Assembly: GCF_003672135.1 (NCBI RefSeq)
Contig: NC_039515.1
Coordinates: 4,402,001-4,466,000, forward strand
Reading direction: 5' to 3'
Origin: Ooceraea biroi
Lineage: Eukaryota > Arthropoda > Insecta > Hymenoptera > Formicidae
DNA length: 64,000 nucleotides
This document shows, one piece after another, positions 1-14,400 of this stretch. Made by a program: the position numbers and the translations under genes. The notes beneath the pieces were generated by a model. The model searched no databases and was not told the origin of the DNA. It was given only the letters and a program-made list of their open reading frames with translations. Each line of letters opens with the position of its first letter. Position 1 is the stretch's first letter.

Positions 1-2891
1 TATCGAATCTCGGAGCAATCGTTTCTCCTCTTTTTTCCTTTAGCATAAATTTTCATCGGCGTCGTTAGCCGGTCTACAGCCAGTGGCTGGCATTAACGTC
101 GTGGCTTTCGAGCACAATTTATCACTGATCAGTCGGACGGTTCTGTTCGGTAGCGAGCATGTAAAAAAGCTCCATTGCATTGCGTACTGCGCGAACAGCA
201 TGTAAAAACGCGTCGCACGTACGCATTTCGCTAGCTTGTACGTTGCTCCGTGCACGAATAATCCGTTTATGCAACCGTTTGAAAGTAAATACGTCTTTTC
301 GTGCAACGTTTTTCCATCAAATAATTTTTTTACATAAAAGAGCTCAAACACACCGATTTTATCTCGGACTGAAACCATTTCGTTATTGCTTTGATTATCC
401 CAGAGCGGCGGGATGATCTCTTAAAGCCAGATTTCTTGATTGATGAATTTAAGGTTGATTTTTTTCGAGAAATATGAAGAGTTTAAATGTTTATAGTGAG
501 TAACTTTTTCACGCCACTCACATTATTTGTCTTTATAATTGTATCTCAAGACAAGATTTCGTTCAGTCTTATTGAAAACTGAACGTAAAGCATAAAGTTT
601 CATCATTTATTAATTTGAAATTTAATTTCCTTTTTTTATGTACTGAATAAATGCTTTTTTAATAAGCATCGTTCATTTTTAATCCTCGACGAAGAAAATT
701 GACACGGCGAGAAGGGGCTTCCTGGAAGGGAACTGTAGAGGAACTGTGCGTCGTGTTACAAACCCGTACTGCCGTAGAGATACTGTATCAAGTACACGAA
801 TTAATCAAGATATGCTAGCCACAACTGCCACTTTGATAACTTCCTTCTTAGTATTACGAAATTGTCCGGATGGTCGCTCGATACAGTGCAACAAATCACC
901 GATCATCAATCTCCGATTTTTCAACCATTTTAACACGCGGCGAGACGTGTCCTCTCAAAAAAGGCAACGATAATCACCCATCACTTTTTAAGCGATTCGG
1001 ATCGTCCGGCAATTTTTCAAGCGAAACGAAACCGTCCGGTTTCATGTCGGGCATCGGCTTACGATATTAATCGTACGTACGCAGTAGCTAGGTCAAGGCA
1101 TGTAATCGATGTCAACTCAAATACGACAATACACATTAGGAATTCAATGCCTTCTGAAATGCCTTGGTAAATGCGGTGTGCGTTCGACACGCCGATTCGT
1201 ATACAAAGGGAGACCGGAAAGACGAAATTGGTGATCCCGTCGATTGTTCGCGGCTGCCGTGATTCACCTTCCCTCACGCTAATCTCGAGCCTTTTAGCTG
1301 CGCCACGTAAATCTGCTTGCTCAAAATTTCTCCCGACAGAGATAAAGATGAAGACGCGTTAGACCATCCCCATCGCGATACACCATCCCCATGGTTGGTT
1401 TATTATCCCCGCGTAAATGGATCTGGAATAACGACGTCGCGAATCAACAACGAGGAACCTCGATTGATCATTAGTTAGAGTTTTATTTGCTGTTACTGCG
1501 CGGAATTCTCGATTCCAGCTAGATGTCGGCGATCGAGGGATTAACAGCTCCCAACGACGATTTCATCGCATTCCTCGCCTGCTTCGAATTAGCGCTCGCG
1601 TTTGAAAGCGGTAATGCGAGCCACGCGAATCACGCTCATGGTTTCCATCGCGATCGCAAAAGAATCGAGAGTACAATGCTCGACGGTGCTTCGTTCATAC
1701 CCGGAGTGTATTTCCCGGCACAATAAAATACCCGAGATCGTTCCGCGCCGTAACCGGGACAAAGCGTTTGTTTCATTTTGCGCGCGGCGCATAACGAAGA
1801 ACAATGACGCTTTTTAATCGCACCGGATTGTGATTGTGCGTGTCGTCGGAGATCGATATGTACACGTAGGATTATTAGTTACATAGTCGAGAACGTAGGA
1901 TTACTACGCGAAACCTCGCCCGAGTTTTTCGAGCCCTCACACGAGATTGGCGTCCGGTTCATTTGACGTGTTGGGGGTTTCATTCGTCGTTATTTTATTT
2001 TGTTTTTCCCTTGTTTCTGTTCAAGTGCATCCAGAAAGAGACTGAAACACGCACCTGTTATCCCGTCGGAACCACCTGATGTCTAGCCCACGATGTTTCT
2101 TTTTTCTTTTTTTTAATATTCCAAACTGCGGCGGAGCTTCCTATATGGATGACGTTCGCGTTTATTCAGACAGCAATAATAATCATTTTGAGAGTAACAT
2201 GACCGAGGTGCTCGGTTATCAGGCTCAGGTAGTTCCGGAAAGACCTCGTTAGTTCCTTTTCTCTCAATGTCTGTATCGACTGCGAGATGACGTCGCCACT
2301 CGACTAGCTCTTCCCTTTCGCGCTCTCTCATCACGTCATTAATTTAATCAATTAATTGCGATTAATCAACAGTAACAACGCATCAGGAATCGATTGACTG
2401 AAATTCCGTTTCGGGAAAACCGGCTTAGGGCGATCGAGCAGTTGGATCGGCGACATCATTATTAGTTGTGTTAGCATGTGTGCATCTGCCTGCTTGATTG
2501 TGAATATATCCGTGTGCGTGTACGTGCATGTGTGCGTGTTCATCGAGAGAGATTAATTAATTGCGTGACAGTGGGCGCATGTGTGCGTGGGTTAATCCGC
2601 GTGTAATTAGTGCATTAAGCGATACCGTTAGAAACAACATAATCGTGACCGAATAATCCATAACGGAAGGGTGACAGTCCCGGCACATATATATATACAT
2701 ACACACACATACACAACGATTTGTCGGTTAAATACCGCAACGCCGCTCTTTCATTAAGTCCCGTTAACGCAATAATTTAAGGAAGCGCTATTTATCAACA
2801 TAGAAGAAAATGTATTCGTAGTAAGACTGTCACCGTACACAATGGCACTCATGACTCACCATCTGCCATTGCGTTCTTGTAGATAACATTC

Positions 2892-2925
2892 TTATTATTA
2901 TTATTATTAATATTATTATTACTGT
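2892..2925. repeat. ATT-type microsatellite
   Basis: Trinucleotide ATT/TTA tract with one interruption, in AT-rich non-coding DNA. Confidence 0.8.
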
Positions 2926-4654
2926 ATAATTGTTATTACCGACGCTATTTTTGTTTTATTTTCTTATCGTTATTTCGATTAATTATCATTATTATTGATC
3001 TATCATGTGACGTTCGTTTTACACCAAACTGAACACCACGCACAGGTGTGTCAAGATTCTAGTGTAGCACACGTAAATTATTACAATGTTATATTGTGCA
3101 TTCGTCCTCTTTCTCTCAGTGCGAGAAACGTCCGAGCATGGATTAATGCGGATCAATGAACGATCATCTCTGTCGAATTCTTGAAAAGATAGACACAGCT
3201 TCTTTATTTACAAACATGATTCTCGTTTTCCTGCATTCTTCCGTATACGATTAATTGAAATATCAAACTTTTTTTAATTCTTTATATATAATTGAAAAGT
3301 TAAATGTTTCATCAAAATCAGGAAGGGATCTGGTCAGTTTTGATTGAATTGTATCAGTTTTTCTCTCACAAACGAAGCAACAGGTATTACGTGATCTGAC
3401 AATCAAGTTTGTAGACAAAATTTTAGCTTTGTTTAAACTCAAATTAAATTAAACTAACAATTCTTGTTTGTGTAATATATATTTTTTATTTATTGTTACT
3501 ATTACACAAAATAGATACTATATTTTAGTAATATTTTTTATTCCAAAATACTAATTGTATTTTGTTGCGAAATTCTATTTTTTCCAGCAATTAAAAGAAG
3601 TAAAGTACATCCGTAGACTTAATTGCCAGAGCTCGTATTTCAGTGTAATCGCACGACATGTGATCGTTAATTACTTATATTCGTCTAATGGCTTTTAAGT
3701 CTCACTCAATTCGTCCATCGCATGGCGAATACCACGCTTGTACATTAAACCCGTTCAAAGGGTGTGACGATAGTTTCTTATAGAGTAACCGAGGAGCTAA
3801 GGAAGTAGCCTTAAAATAATTTATTCGAAGTAGACGTTGTTGACGTAAAGACGTAACGATATACCAATTAGATTTAATGCGCACACAGTAGCTTGCCAGT
3901 ATGAATAGTGTTTAGGCTACACGTTAGACTTTGGCGAAACGATCTTTTATACGATGAAACTTGTTAAACGACGAATAGTTGTTCGCTAATTCAATATGAA
4001 CAATATACACGAGCCAAAAAAGAAATACGACCACAAAAATGAGTATTAAAGACTGCAAAAAATACGTACGATAAGGCGTACAAATTTATATGCACTGTAA
4101 AATGTCCCATTAAAAATTCGAATTATTTTACGTCACATATTGATGTACACGAGACAACAAGACAGTTTTTGAGAGTAATAAGTTTTTTTACATACGACAT
4201 CCCAGAGTAAATGGGAGTTGCATTTCGATCACGGAAAGAGAGATTCTTTGATGAATTTAAAATCAATTTTGTTCTCAGAAGAAATTGTTAGAAAAGATCA
4301 TCATGTTAACGGATGTTTATTTTTTTATTTTTAACGGATGATGACTGATTATTTATTATACCGCGATACAGGTCCATCCATAGATCGTGTATATAAATAA
4401 TCAGATGTATGCAATGGTTATACAAATGAACCCGGAAAAATTTAACGTAAGCACATCTACAGCAATTCATTTTGAAATCAGTGAGAGAAAATTTTGTCTG
4501 TAAATTTTGATGATCTTTTCTACATTTCATGAAATCGATTTCACTGCCAGAAAGTAACGTCGGGCTCGTGCACCACGACTGCGAATAAATTTACTCATAT
4601 ATGGAAATACTCAAGTGCATTGAGAGAACTTTGTCACGAGTAAAAAAATAAAGT

Positions 4655-4670
4655 AAAATCGTACGATTTT
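4655..4670. repeat. Perfect 16-bp palindrome
   Basis: AAAATCGTACGATTTT reads the same on both strands. It lies in non-coding DNA. It could be a dimeric protein site or chance; nothing else in the vicinity decides. Confidence 0.6.
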
Positions 4671-5147
4671 CATACACGGAAAAATACGAAAGAAGCTTTT
4701 TTCGAGAAAACGGAGGCTATATACGTAGACAATAGTGTTAATATCTTATATGCGTTAGCGATAACTTCATTAATCGTATAGAGCATAAGTTACTGCAACA
4801 GCGAGCAAGAGAAACATTTACAAACGACTGTCGACCGATTGTACACCATTCCTATACGATGTATTGTAACAGTATTTGCTATTGCACTAATAATAATAAA
4901 AAAACTGTTAGTACAAGATTGTGATTTCGTTAATTTTTTATCCTTAAGTAGTTTCCTATCTGGATAATCATAAAATGATATTAATTATAAAGCAAGATTG
5001 CAACATGAGAAAAATTTAATTACCTTGTTTTGTTTACATTAAATAAATGGCTGTATCGATATATTATGATAATGACAGGTGCCATCCCAGTTTGAGATCA
5101 GTATGTATTAACGTAATATTTAGACATTCTTATATTTATAGTCACAT

Positions 5148-5153
5148 TTTATT
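5148..5153 (-). promoter_or_regulatory. Probable poly(A) signal of UBR4
   Basis: The first canonical AATAAA on the minus strand downstream of the UBR4 stop codon. It implies a 3' UTR of about 330 bases. It is inferred from the hexamer and its position only. Confidence 0.5.
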
Positions 5154-5480
5154 AAAGCATAAATTTCTTCCATATACATACATATTTGTCTACAAGTAAA
5201 GATTTAGCCGCACGAAGAATAAGTTTTATATAATAATTTATATTAATCCTCACCTTTTTCATCACGCAACACAAATTTTACTCGGAAACCTTCCATCAAG
5301 TCCCAAGTTTAGGGAATATGTATATGTATCACATTTAATAAACTTTTAACAAGAAAATTCCTCCGAGATATAAAAGTCTTGAAAATTACGATATTAATTT
5401 GGCGAGAGAACAGAATGGTTAATCGATTCGCGCCGGTAACAACAATGCAATAAGCTACGCAAGGAAAACTTCCAGTATCT

Positions 5481-8400
5481 TCAAGCAAGATGTCTCAGCA
5501 CATCATCGATACATGTAGAAGGATTTCTTATATCTTCTAATAAGCCTGGAATGAAATAATTATTGTTAATTATTATTGTTATTTTCTGTTATTTCATATC
5601 GAGGATGAGTAATCGGAGAATGAAAAGAATCGGTACTTCATGAAAAAATCATTTTGCACATCTTGCACATTACGAACTTACCAACAATGTCGCAAAACTC
5701 ATCGAATGATGTGCATGGCAATAATTCATCGCGATAAGACGCAAGCACGCGTTCCGAGGCCTTTAGCATAGCCTCGTCGTTGTGCCTGATGTATTCAGCA
5801 AGAACGGAAGGCCATTGGTCGTCGGATAAAACGTTTACTTTCTGCAAAAGTAAAATGTTATTGAAGAAACAAACGTGAAATTGTTGTACGACACACAGCT
5901 AGGTACAACCAGAGAGAAGCCCGAGAGCGGTCACGTTCGCGTTTTAACTGCAACGCTCAAACGTGGACATATGCGTTCCACTTGACGCTCCCAACGCTCG
6001 CGGCGTCATTCCATCTTTATTCAATATTCAGTGAGCAATAAAGACAGAATCACTTCAATCACTTCAATGTCCACGTTTGAGGCGTTACAGTTAAAACGCG
6101 AGCGTGACCGCTCTCAGGCTTCTCTCTGGTATAACATAAAATCGCTTTCGAACCTTGAAGAAGTTTGCATAAATGCTATCCACTAGACCGAAGAAGATTA
6201 GAACGCTTTTGTACACGGTATAGTCCTTGGCAGTTGGTTCCATAATAGTCTTCGTGGTTGCCGAAGGAGACACGTAGCGTTGATGTGCGAGAACGAGCAG
6301 CCGATTAAGGTGTGTAAGTCTATGAGATTTCCAACGAGCGGGCGTGAACAGGAGCAGCGAAAGCGTGCACTGGTACAACGGGCCCTCCGCCTCGTAACAG
6401 CTATCGAGCCACGCTGAGCTTGACGGCGTCTCTAGATAAGTCGTCAAAACTTTATCCTCACGAGTCGCCGATCGCGTTCTGCAAATGAATATTAACATTG
6501 TGATCAATAACGTGATCCCATGCTACAATTTAGTTAGCACAAAGATAAAATTCCTACATGCATCGTTAAAGTACACTTACGTGTTAACGACGTACAGAGC
6601 CATGTGTATCAAATACGGTACTATGTGCATGTTGGATTGGGGACCGCCGCCGCCAGTATCCTCGTGGAAGCTCTTCTCTTGCGCGAATCGTAGGAGGAGC
6701 AACTTCAAGTCGTGAATAGTCGAAGAATAGGATATATCGCGGTGACTAGTACACTCTTGCAAATAAGTATTGTGCCTAGCTAGACAGCTGGCAAAAGCGG
6801 ACTCGGGCACTTGCGGGCCCCACAGCGGCAATAGTCCATTGCATTTCGTGTTGGCATTCTGCAGCGCCGCACTCTCCCATTCGTCTCGGGCGCGCGCCAA
6901 ACGCACGGCGGACATGTGGCAATCCACGTGGACCACGTTGAAGTGCGTGACAGTCGTGTAGCCGACGGTTTTTCGTTGCTTCGTCTCGAACTCCTCCACG
7001 TTACAGCGTTTCGTGAACGTGTAAACGCCCAACACCTGCAACCGAAATGATGATAATAAAATGCTTAAACATCTTCATGATTAATTCCGAAAAATTCTAT
7101 GTAAATAATAATAAAAAATACTGAAGACGGTACCATGTTCGGCTTAAATTTGTATCCTTCTCGGCAGATAACGCAGATTAATCCAGTTTCATCGCCCAGG
7201 TCTTCCATCTGCTGAAGAATCGTACCGCTAGCAGTCACTTGGCCCTTGTCGTTCGTCTGCATACCAAGCGCGCCCAACTGTCTCTCTCGCATCGCCATAG
7301 CCAGCCGTTTCTTCTCACTGCGCGTGTGTTGTCGCGCCTCTTCGATGAGTTCGGCCACTCGCTTGTTGGTGCATAGTGCCTCCAGCAAATTCTCTGCCAG
7401 TGAGCCTACGTGCTCGTTTGAAGACACCTGTTCCAATCTGTGGATTATGCTAATAGTTACCTGCGAAACTGCCAACTGCAATATAAAATTTAAAAAATCA
7501 GTATCAGTTTAAATCAATAAATAATTCATTAATAAAAGGATTAAAAATAAAAACGTGTTGTCTGCATCACCTGAGTCGGCTCGTGATCAGTGGCTAACCC
7601 TGTGAGGAATCGTAGAATATATTTAAGAGCTGGTTTAGATATGAAATCTTTCAATTCGTCACTATCCGTCCGCAAGAGCGTGGGTTTGACGCACGGCGCG
7701 TGCACCTGTGGCAAAGCGGAAACCAAATTTTTAAAAATTAGTTAATTTTATGTAAAGCCATTTTACAATTACGTCATGACAATGTTTTACTCACGGTGAT
7801 ATACTCGAAGGCATCTTTCACTATACCCATACTAATGATATAATCTTTCAGCGTATTCCCGATCGCGTTTCTCTCGATGCCCTGAGTGAGTATACAGAAC
7901 AGTTCCAACTTCTGCTCGTCCTCAGGCGTGTGCTCGAAATCGAACTTGTAAAAGTTCAATACAGGTTTGAAGTAGTCGCACAGGAGTGCCATTTTCTCGT
8001 TGTTGCCGTAAGTCAGCGCTGCCAGGACCCTCGCCAGGTGAGCGAGCACGTTAGCACTCTGCCTGACTGCCGTCGATTGCGTGCACGACAAAAGTGCTTT
8101 TATGTGTTCCGGACCGCCGAGAGTGCGCGAGAATGCCTCGAACGCGCTGAGTGATTGCGACGCTGCATTCGCCAAGATCGTTTCCATGATCTGAAATCAA
8201 CGTGCATTTACGTTATTATTGAATAATGCAGAAAGAAAAAGAACACGATAGTTACACGTCATCTTTTTGGCGATGATACGTACGTCGAGTAATTGCTCGG
8301 TAATTTTTGCCTGCGAATTCTCAGATTCTGTAGCGAGACAACGCTGAAGAACATCCAAAAATACGGTCACCGCTCCGAGCTCGGGTTTACTTAGGACTTC

Positions 8401-11400
8401 TTGATTCTTCTTGACCTTCACGCACAATCTGAACAACTTTAGTAGCACTTGAAGAAGAGGCCTTGCCCGATTGACGTCGTGGATCGCCGCCAATCTGTCC
8501 AACATGACTTGAAGCCCGCCGCAGTCTGCTAACACATTTGCCATTTTGTAAACCTCCTCGTTGTTCACCTCTTGCTCGCTGTTGGCGTTTAAGGTCTCGA
8601 CGAATTCCTCGGTCGCGTCTCCAAGAAGACCGCGCATACGGTATATCACGCGCATGGCGTCGCACTCGCCACCCTCCAGCACCCAGATCTTCTTATAAAC
8701 CTCCTTGACAGGAAGATCCAGACTGATAATTTTGTTATTGACGAGAAGTTCCATTCCGTTGTCGTCTTCCAAAAGCGCGACCAATTCACAATCTTGGCAA
8801 ATTTTATTTTTAACATCTCTCATGAGCGGACCAAGTCCGGGTTCCAAATTGCTGTAAGGATTTCCTAACATCCTTCCCTGTAAGAAATCTTCCTGTTGTG
8901 GATCCTTCTCGAGCGTCAGGAAAAATTCTCCGATATCATTCTCCTCCGGATAGATAATTGAGCACAATCTTTCGAATATGAATACTGGAGTACGAACATC
9001 TTGAGGATTCTGCTTTTGTATCGTCTCGACGCAAATTGCCATGAATGCCTTTGTCTCTTCCTCAGTTCCTGATGCAAAAAAATAAGTATATTATCCATAC
9101 GCATATACACAGGAGTAAATATTATCATTATTAAAATTATCTAAACACAGAAAGCTTTAAAATTTTTTAAAATTAATTAAAATTTTACCGGTAGTCATTT
9201 CTTCTAGCAATTCTAATAACTTCTCTTGCGTATCGTCGATCAGTCTGGTACGTTGAACAACGAGTCTTCTGAGTGACAGATAACCGTTCAGCACCGCACC
9301 GACCAATCGACCCTTGTACTGCTGCTTGATGTTTTCCTGTTCCAAGAAGATCGCCAGGAGTTCCGTGAGCATCTTCAACGAGTATCCCTGTGCGAGATCG
9401 CTAGTTAAAGTAGTTTCCTCCAGTCGATGTAGCTCCTCTATCTCTCTGGTCAACAGATCCGCCAGCAGAGTCATTACGCCGCGCACTGCCAGGAACTGTT
9501 TCCAAGGCGACTGTCTGATTAAGCTTTGGTACAGTGTGAGGAACTCGGTGCTGCTCTCGCCCGCGCTACGCAGTTCTTCCAAGTAACACGTCAGTAAGAC
9601 CAAGATCTCCTTCTTCCTCTCCGTGCCTTGGCACAGACTCTCAATCATGTTACAAGCGACCTGCCGTGCCAGCCGGGAACTAGGATTGAAGAGAACTTCC
9701 TTTAACCAGGCACCGTCGGACAGTCTCAGCGGCTGAACTCCTTGATGCCTCATACAACGCTGATGCCACCTGTGCCCGTACTTTTCCATCAGATATAACA
9801 CTCGAGTTTCCTCCTGGAATAAAGAATCAAGTCATGAAGCAATTATATTTGTTACTATCTTGTTACGAAATGAATCACATGATACATAGCTTCATTTGTA
9901 CTTAGATATTTATTTGCGCATACCTTTTTAAGTGTTTTCGCAGCAGACGATTCTGTTTTCTTAACCGGCATACGGCGAAGCCACTCGGAGTACGAATGCT
10001 TCAGATCGCCACTGATCCATTTGCTCACGTCGATACTGATGTCTTCCGGTGGTTGCACCGTCGCCAAAGATTCGATGGTTTTGTCCTGAAATCGCAATTA
10101 CGGTATGTAATATAACTATATTTACGCAAACGAGGCGAGTTGCAACACCAATCAGATTCTTACTTTATTTTTCTTCGAAACTGGCTGATCGGGTTTAATG
10201 AGATTTTGCAAGATTTTCAGGCACGGCAATATAATGCTCTCCATCACAACGGGGCTCTTCGACTCTTTGCAGGCCATTAAGAACAGCTGCATGACGCACC
10301 GCAGTTTCTGCTCCCAACAGGAATCCTCTTTCTGCACGAGCGCCGCAAGCAAAGCCATTTCATGACGCACGGCGACCGAGAGATCGGAAGTGGCGACTCG
10401 CCCGCGCAGCGTTAACGTGATCCGATTAGTCAACAAGGAACAAATTTCCTTGGTTGACTGCGCATTGTCCCTCGTGACGAGGCAGAGCAGCTGGCGTACT
10501 TCCTCTTGCATCTGTACCGTGCCTTTGCGTAGATTATTTTCCACGAGTTCTTGAATCAATCCTTGCTTACACAAAACGTCCCTGGCTACACTGTTGGTTG
10601 CCAATGCACGCAACAATGTCAGGCAGTGCTCCGTAGCGGCGGACGCACAACCGTAACAGCGCCCGATCGGAGAAACTATCGTCTCGTCCTTCGTAACGTC
10701 ACTCGCACTTGCACCGTACGACGGCTGTGAACTACTCTGACCTCGCTGATTCCTATCGTACGCTACGAGCTCTCTGCGACACGCTAAAACGCGTTGTATG
10801 ATCTTGCTGAGCTCCTCGAAAGAAGTTTTGCACTCACCGCAGTACCTCTGCGCGAGCAACTGAATTGCCCTGTTCACTTGGATGTTACCGGACACTTGTA
10901 TACCGTCCTCCAGCCCACGGTCCAAACGATGCTCGCTTATTTTAACGAGAAGCATCTCCAATGTTGGCTTGTTAGATATCAGAGTTTTGTAGACTCTGTC
11001 TGCCTTCTCCAGTAGGGTATTGATGGTCGCTACCGTCTTCTTGCGGTCGTCATCGTTCTCGATGGGATCGACTGCACAGCACGGCCTTCCACTCAGGGTA
11101 TAATCGAATTTTGCATATTTGCAGAATCCGCAAGCGTGACACAGGAACGGATCCTTTTCGTCGTAATTGATCGCACGACACTTGTGACACTGGAACACGT
11201 TCTCGCCGCAATTCGCGCAAATGCCAGGGTTCGCCGGCACGCTGGCGGAGCACCGGGGGCACTGCAACGTCTCGGACGAGGCTTGGATGTTCTCATAGAA
11301 ATCGGCGTACTCTATCATCAGGTTACAGGCTACTATTGGCAGAGGGAATTCCATCTTGACCTCCGTCTGTCCCTGGGCAAGCGTGATCTTCTTAGCCTTG

Positions 11401-14400
11401 TGCCACATCGCCGGCTTGTTCTTCAACTCCACGACCGCCTGCACGGATCGGTTATTGTAGTAGACGTTGATAGTACGGACCATCTTGGTTCTCTTTAAAT
11501 CACCGATGCGCAGAGTGATACGGCTGATGGTGTGGCTACCGACTAGCTTCACGATTTGCGTGGTTGTCGTAAACTTGGAATCCACTTTGATCGACGACAA
11601 CTTGATAGTGGCCATTGGCACTTCCGGATTGTTACAGACGAGGCAAGGTTCGCTCTCCAAGTAATAGCCGTCCAACTCAACGAATTGTGCCAGATTCACA
11701 TAAAGATTCGCGTTAGGGTGTCGCGCTAGCAGTTGATTCTGCGCGTGCAAAACGGCGACTGCTTGCTCCATGTAAGTGTGCATCTTCTTCCCAGCATGCG
11801 GCGTTTTCAGGCAGAAATAACCGAGCAGATCGACGAACTGTGCTGCTTTCCTGCCATAGGCTGGAAGCAAGGGCCATAAACGCCACAACAGATCCAGTAG
11901 GACTTCCTGATCACTGGGTCCGCAATTTCTGAAATTTTAAATGCACATTTTATTATATTATACATTGTAATGTTATTTTATATTTAAGTTTATTATTATT
12001 ATCTGAATTTTGTCACATGCAAACTTCATTTTCACTAATCGAACGAAATAAATTATTTGAACAATAGAAAAGATTGACAACTTACTTGTAAATCGCTAGT
12101 ATAAGAGAATGCGCCTGCCAACGAACGTTTGTGTTATTCGTCTCGAGGAGGAAAGTTTGTATGAACTTCATCAGCAATGAAGGATGCACTTGCTTCTGAA
12201 TCTGCTCAACTAGAGTCAAGCATTGCGTTTCTTCGAATTTGGCTTCTGTATCGGAATCCTCGGACTTTTCGCGTTCACGCCTCTCTTTCGTACCGGTCGC
12301 GGATTTAGATTCCTGATGCAAATTCATATAGATATTAACACGCGTATTGGGGAAAAAAAATATATCTAATTTTTAATAGCAGAACAGTAACGCAATTTAC
12401 TAAACTTTGTTGCATTTACCTTTGATTTGGTGTCTTTAGTTTCTTTCGACTTGTTGTTCGAGCAAATAGCGCACTGCAACAGCTGAAGCACCGTAGGGCT
12501 CACACCTTCATCGAGAAGAGTCGATATGGCGAAAAGGTACGAGAGAACCGTATTCTGCTTCAGACAGAATCGTTGCCAATTTCCTGTGCGACTGGTAGCG
12601 ATTTCCACACAACACTTGAGATGTTCGATCAGTTCCACCAACGAATCGTACGGCAGATTGATGGAATGCGGGCGCGCATTCGGCGGATCGTAACCACCAG
12701 TGGTACAACATTGTTGCACGGACTGATAAGAAGATATTTAACATCTCAGTAAAATTCACAAATATTGTTTTTGCATTAAAAAATATATCATTATATATTC
12801 AATTACCTGCACGTGAGATATCAAGGCATGAAGGTCCCGCAGTTGCCTGTACTTCTCCTTATTGCCGCAGATGAACAGCAGCAATTTACGTACTTGTCGT
12901 CTGACGAATGGTGTCTGATACGACATCATGTACTCGCAAAGGTAGAAGTACCACGGCTGCACAAATTAATAGAGAAATGGATTTATCACTTATTCTCACA
13001 AACAAAAATGAAGATGAAATAAAAAGGCTGTTGATGATTGACCTGTTCGAACGCAGGCTGTACCACGGTGCTCTCCGCGTACTTGTGCACCTGATACGGC
13101 AACCGCAACACCATTTCCGTCAGTAATTGAGGATACGGCTCGAACACATCGCCAGCGTGGCCCTTGACGTACTGACGCAAGAAAAATGGTGACATATCCG
13201 GAGGCGATGTGGTGAGGTGCTCCTTGAGCAACTGGCCGCCAATCATGGTGCCAGGTTCCTCAGTACTGGTACTAACGAACAGAATACATTCGTGAAACTT
13301 TTATGTTATGGTATTAATCACAAATCATAGTATTGTACATTTACTTGTGCAACTTACGTTTTCCAATAGTCAAGTAAAGACTGTAGTAACGTTAAACAAT
13401 AGTCGATGATACCAGCTTTGCTCAGTATTGCAGCAGTGGTTTGGGAAACAAAGTTCGGATTGTCCACGGGAGCCTTCGTGGCGTATTTCGAGCGAGACAT
13501 GAGAACGCCTAAGAAAATAATCAAAAACACATTAATAATGTATTATATATATCAACGTTATTAATTTGTTTTTTATTATATATTTATATATTTCTATTAT
13601 AATTAAAAGGAAAAAATTATTTTTACTTACTTAACAAGCGCATAATCACCAAGTGAACTTCCCTCTTATTGCTACGCTCGCATATATTGTTCGTATCAGG
13701 TTTGTCCATCTCTAGTTCTTTCACGAGCATTTGCAATAAGCGTTCCACGCAAGCCTTATCCCGTTCATCTTGCCCGTCGAGATCAGCGGTTAACATTAAC
13801 ACAACCTGACAAAAAGCAGAAGCTTTAAAACTGTTCGCCGACTGGACTTTCCTGGCATGCAATTTACGATGTTATGAAAATGTACCTGCATAAACGGAAT
13901 AGCGAGTACTCCTCGCACGTTCGTTAAATTGGGCACAAATTGCGTAAATCTGTCCAACAATAACAGCCGTATAGCATGTAGTTTCACAGTGATTTCAGCA
14001 GTCGTATCACTTTCCTGCTCAACACCCTGTTCTTGCTCAGTGCCTTCTTCTTGCTCAGTGTTCTAATCATGACGACAAACAATAATTTATAAATATAAAA
14101 TACAATTGTATCGTTTACTAATCGGTTTGACTTTTTTCGTGTTTTAAAACTTCTGAAATTTTTTAGTTTATAAAAGAGAATCGATAAAATACTGGATATG
14201 TGTTAATAATGTATTAGATGTATATGAAATTACAAAGAAAAGATATTATTAACGCACATAATAGAATTATTTAATAATAATCTTCTTGAGAGATAAAAAT
14301 TATGAATGATGTATTAACTATTAGAATCTCAGACGAAAATTATTTAAACTTTAGAAAGAGTCTTAATAGAGTGTAATTCATATTTAATATTTTCAAAGTT

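Larger units (their letters stand above)
1..5480. other. Non-coding 3' flank of UBR4, no gene recognised
   Basis: No open frame here exceeds about 110 codons and none shows a recognisable family, codon-biased exon structure or paired splice sites. The sequence becomes strongly AT-rich from about 2.8 kb onward. It contains an ATT microsatellite near 2892-2925, a CA-rich tract near 2698-2716, a perfect 16-bp palindrome at 4655-4670 and a weak inverted repeat (about 4286-4304 against 4507-4524). The right edge includes the probable UBR4 polyadenylation signal. Distal UTR or enhancers of a gene to the left cannot be excluded. Confidence 0.6.

Noticed and set aside
400..480. Apparent similarity to a segment near 4200-4280 (shared GATGAATTTAA stretch)
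   Set aside because: Only short AT-rich words match; not enough to call a dispersed repeat.
4286..4524. Possible MITE with inverted GTAGAAAAGATCATCA-like ends
   Set aside because: Only about 16 bases match well and the outward similarity decays; too weak without other copies.
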